From: Fistulifera solaris
Taxonomy: Eukaryota; Bacillariophyta; Bacillariophyceae; Naviculales; Stauroneidaceae
DNA length: 64,000 bases
Reading direction: 5' to 3'
Assembly: GCA_030295235.1 (NCBI GenBank)
Contig: AP026124.1
Location: 2,232,001 to 2,296,000 of the forward strand
The position numbers were made by a program, and so were the translations under genes. Below, piece after piece: positions 63,692 to 64,000 of the stretch. Position 1 is the stretch's first letter, and every line of letters begins with the position of its first letter. A model generated the notes under the pieces. The model was not told the DNA's origin. It ran no database searches and saw only the letters and a program-made list of their open reading frames with translations.

Positions 63692-64000
63692 TGGAAGTAG
63701 AAAGGGGCGAAAGAATATAGCTGCAGCTCGTGTCAGGTATCGGTAGCGCTACTAGTGAGAAGCGCTGAAGCGATTGAATTGTTCGAGCGGCTAGAACCAA
63801 AGGAGCTAAATGTACTGTGGTACCAGAGACGACGACTCGTGGTGCTAAGTAGCCACTACAACTTGGCAATGTGTGGCAAGATCTCGACCACCTCGCCTGC
63901 ATCGACTGTTATACAACGTTTTTCCTTTCGCCCGGTACAATTTCGGAGTTGTGCAACGTCACCGAGGTTTGGTCTAATTGGAGAAGTGTTGATGCAATCT
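63692..64000. other. Right-edge intergenic region
   Basis: After copy 3. No gene supported; the minus-strand frame here is antisense overlap with copy 3. Confidence 0.35.

Overview
The window reads as nuclear DNA of a diatom, probably pennate. It is gene-dense on both strands, with short GT-AG introns of 56-97 nt. Several proteins start with a signal peptide followed by a Phe at or near the predicted cleavage point (ASAFAP-like), the bipartite plastid presequence of diatoms: the small membrane protein at 6132-6497, the DUF1295 protein at 18013-19112, the DUF3172 protein at 56093-56958, MsrB at 56996-57643, and probably the 2OG oxygenase at 2536-3337. No viral, LTR-type or prokaryotic sequence was recognised.

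Layout. 0.6-6.5 kb: secreted trypsin-like protease, 2OG-Fe(II) oxygenase, Gfo/Idh-type protein without the usual catalytic Lys, low-complexity protein, small plastid protein. 6.8-13 kb: tRNA-Val(CAC), mitochondrial-type CBS protein, a three-exon SNF2 (ERCC6L/Rad26-like) ATPase, homocysteine S-methyltransferase. 13-21.6 kb: three secreted Cys-rich modular proteins on the minus strand, interleaved with a DUF1749 hydrolase and a DUF1295 membrane protein. All three share one upstream motif. 21.6-26.6 kb: a non-coding stretch with five copies of a GTGCACGTTT motif, an unrecognised charged protein, and an NDUFAF7-like methyltransferase. 27.5-41.3 kb: a stand-alone RZ-finger gene, the ZNFX1-like helicase it partly duplicates, an XRN-type exonuclease with an N-terminal signal, and a membrane-anchored CRAL-TRIO protein. 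41.9-44.2 kb: PCMT and VPS36. 44.6-49.8 kb: two nested PIF/Harbinger DNA transposons, the inner one bounded by TTA target-site duplications. 50.5-57.6 kb: 2-hydroxyacid dehydrogenase, F-box protein, CCT7, DUF3172, MsrB. 58.2-63.7 kb: three tandem paralogs of an unrecognised, leucine-rich-looking family.

A cross-cutting observation affects how the whole window should be read. About two dozen one-base length differences, nearly all inside runs of one base, break otherwise conserved reading frames in a dozen genes. When each run is allowed to differ by one base, every gene regains a length divisible by three and conserved family motifs line up. I read this mainly as assembly or sequencing error, so most of these genes should not be called pseudogenes. 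Coordinates for such genes give the whole span.
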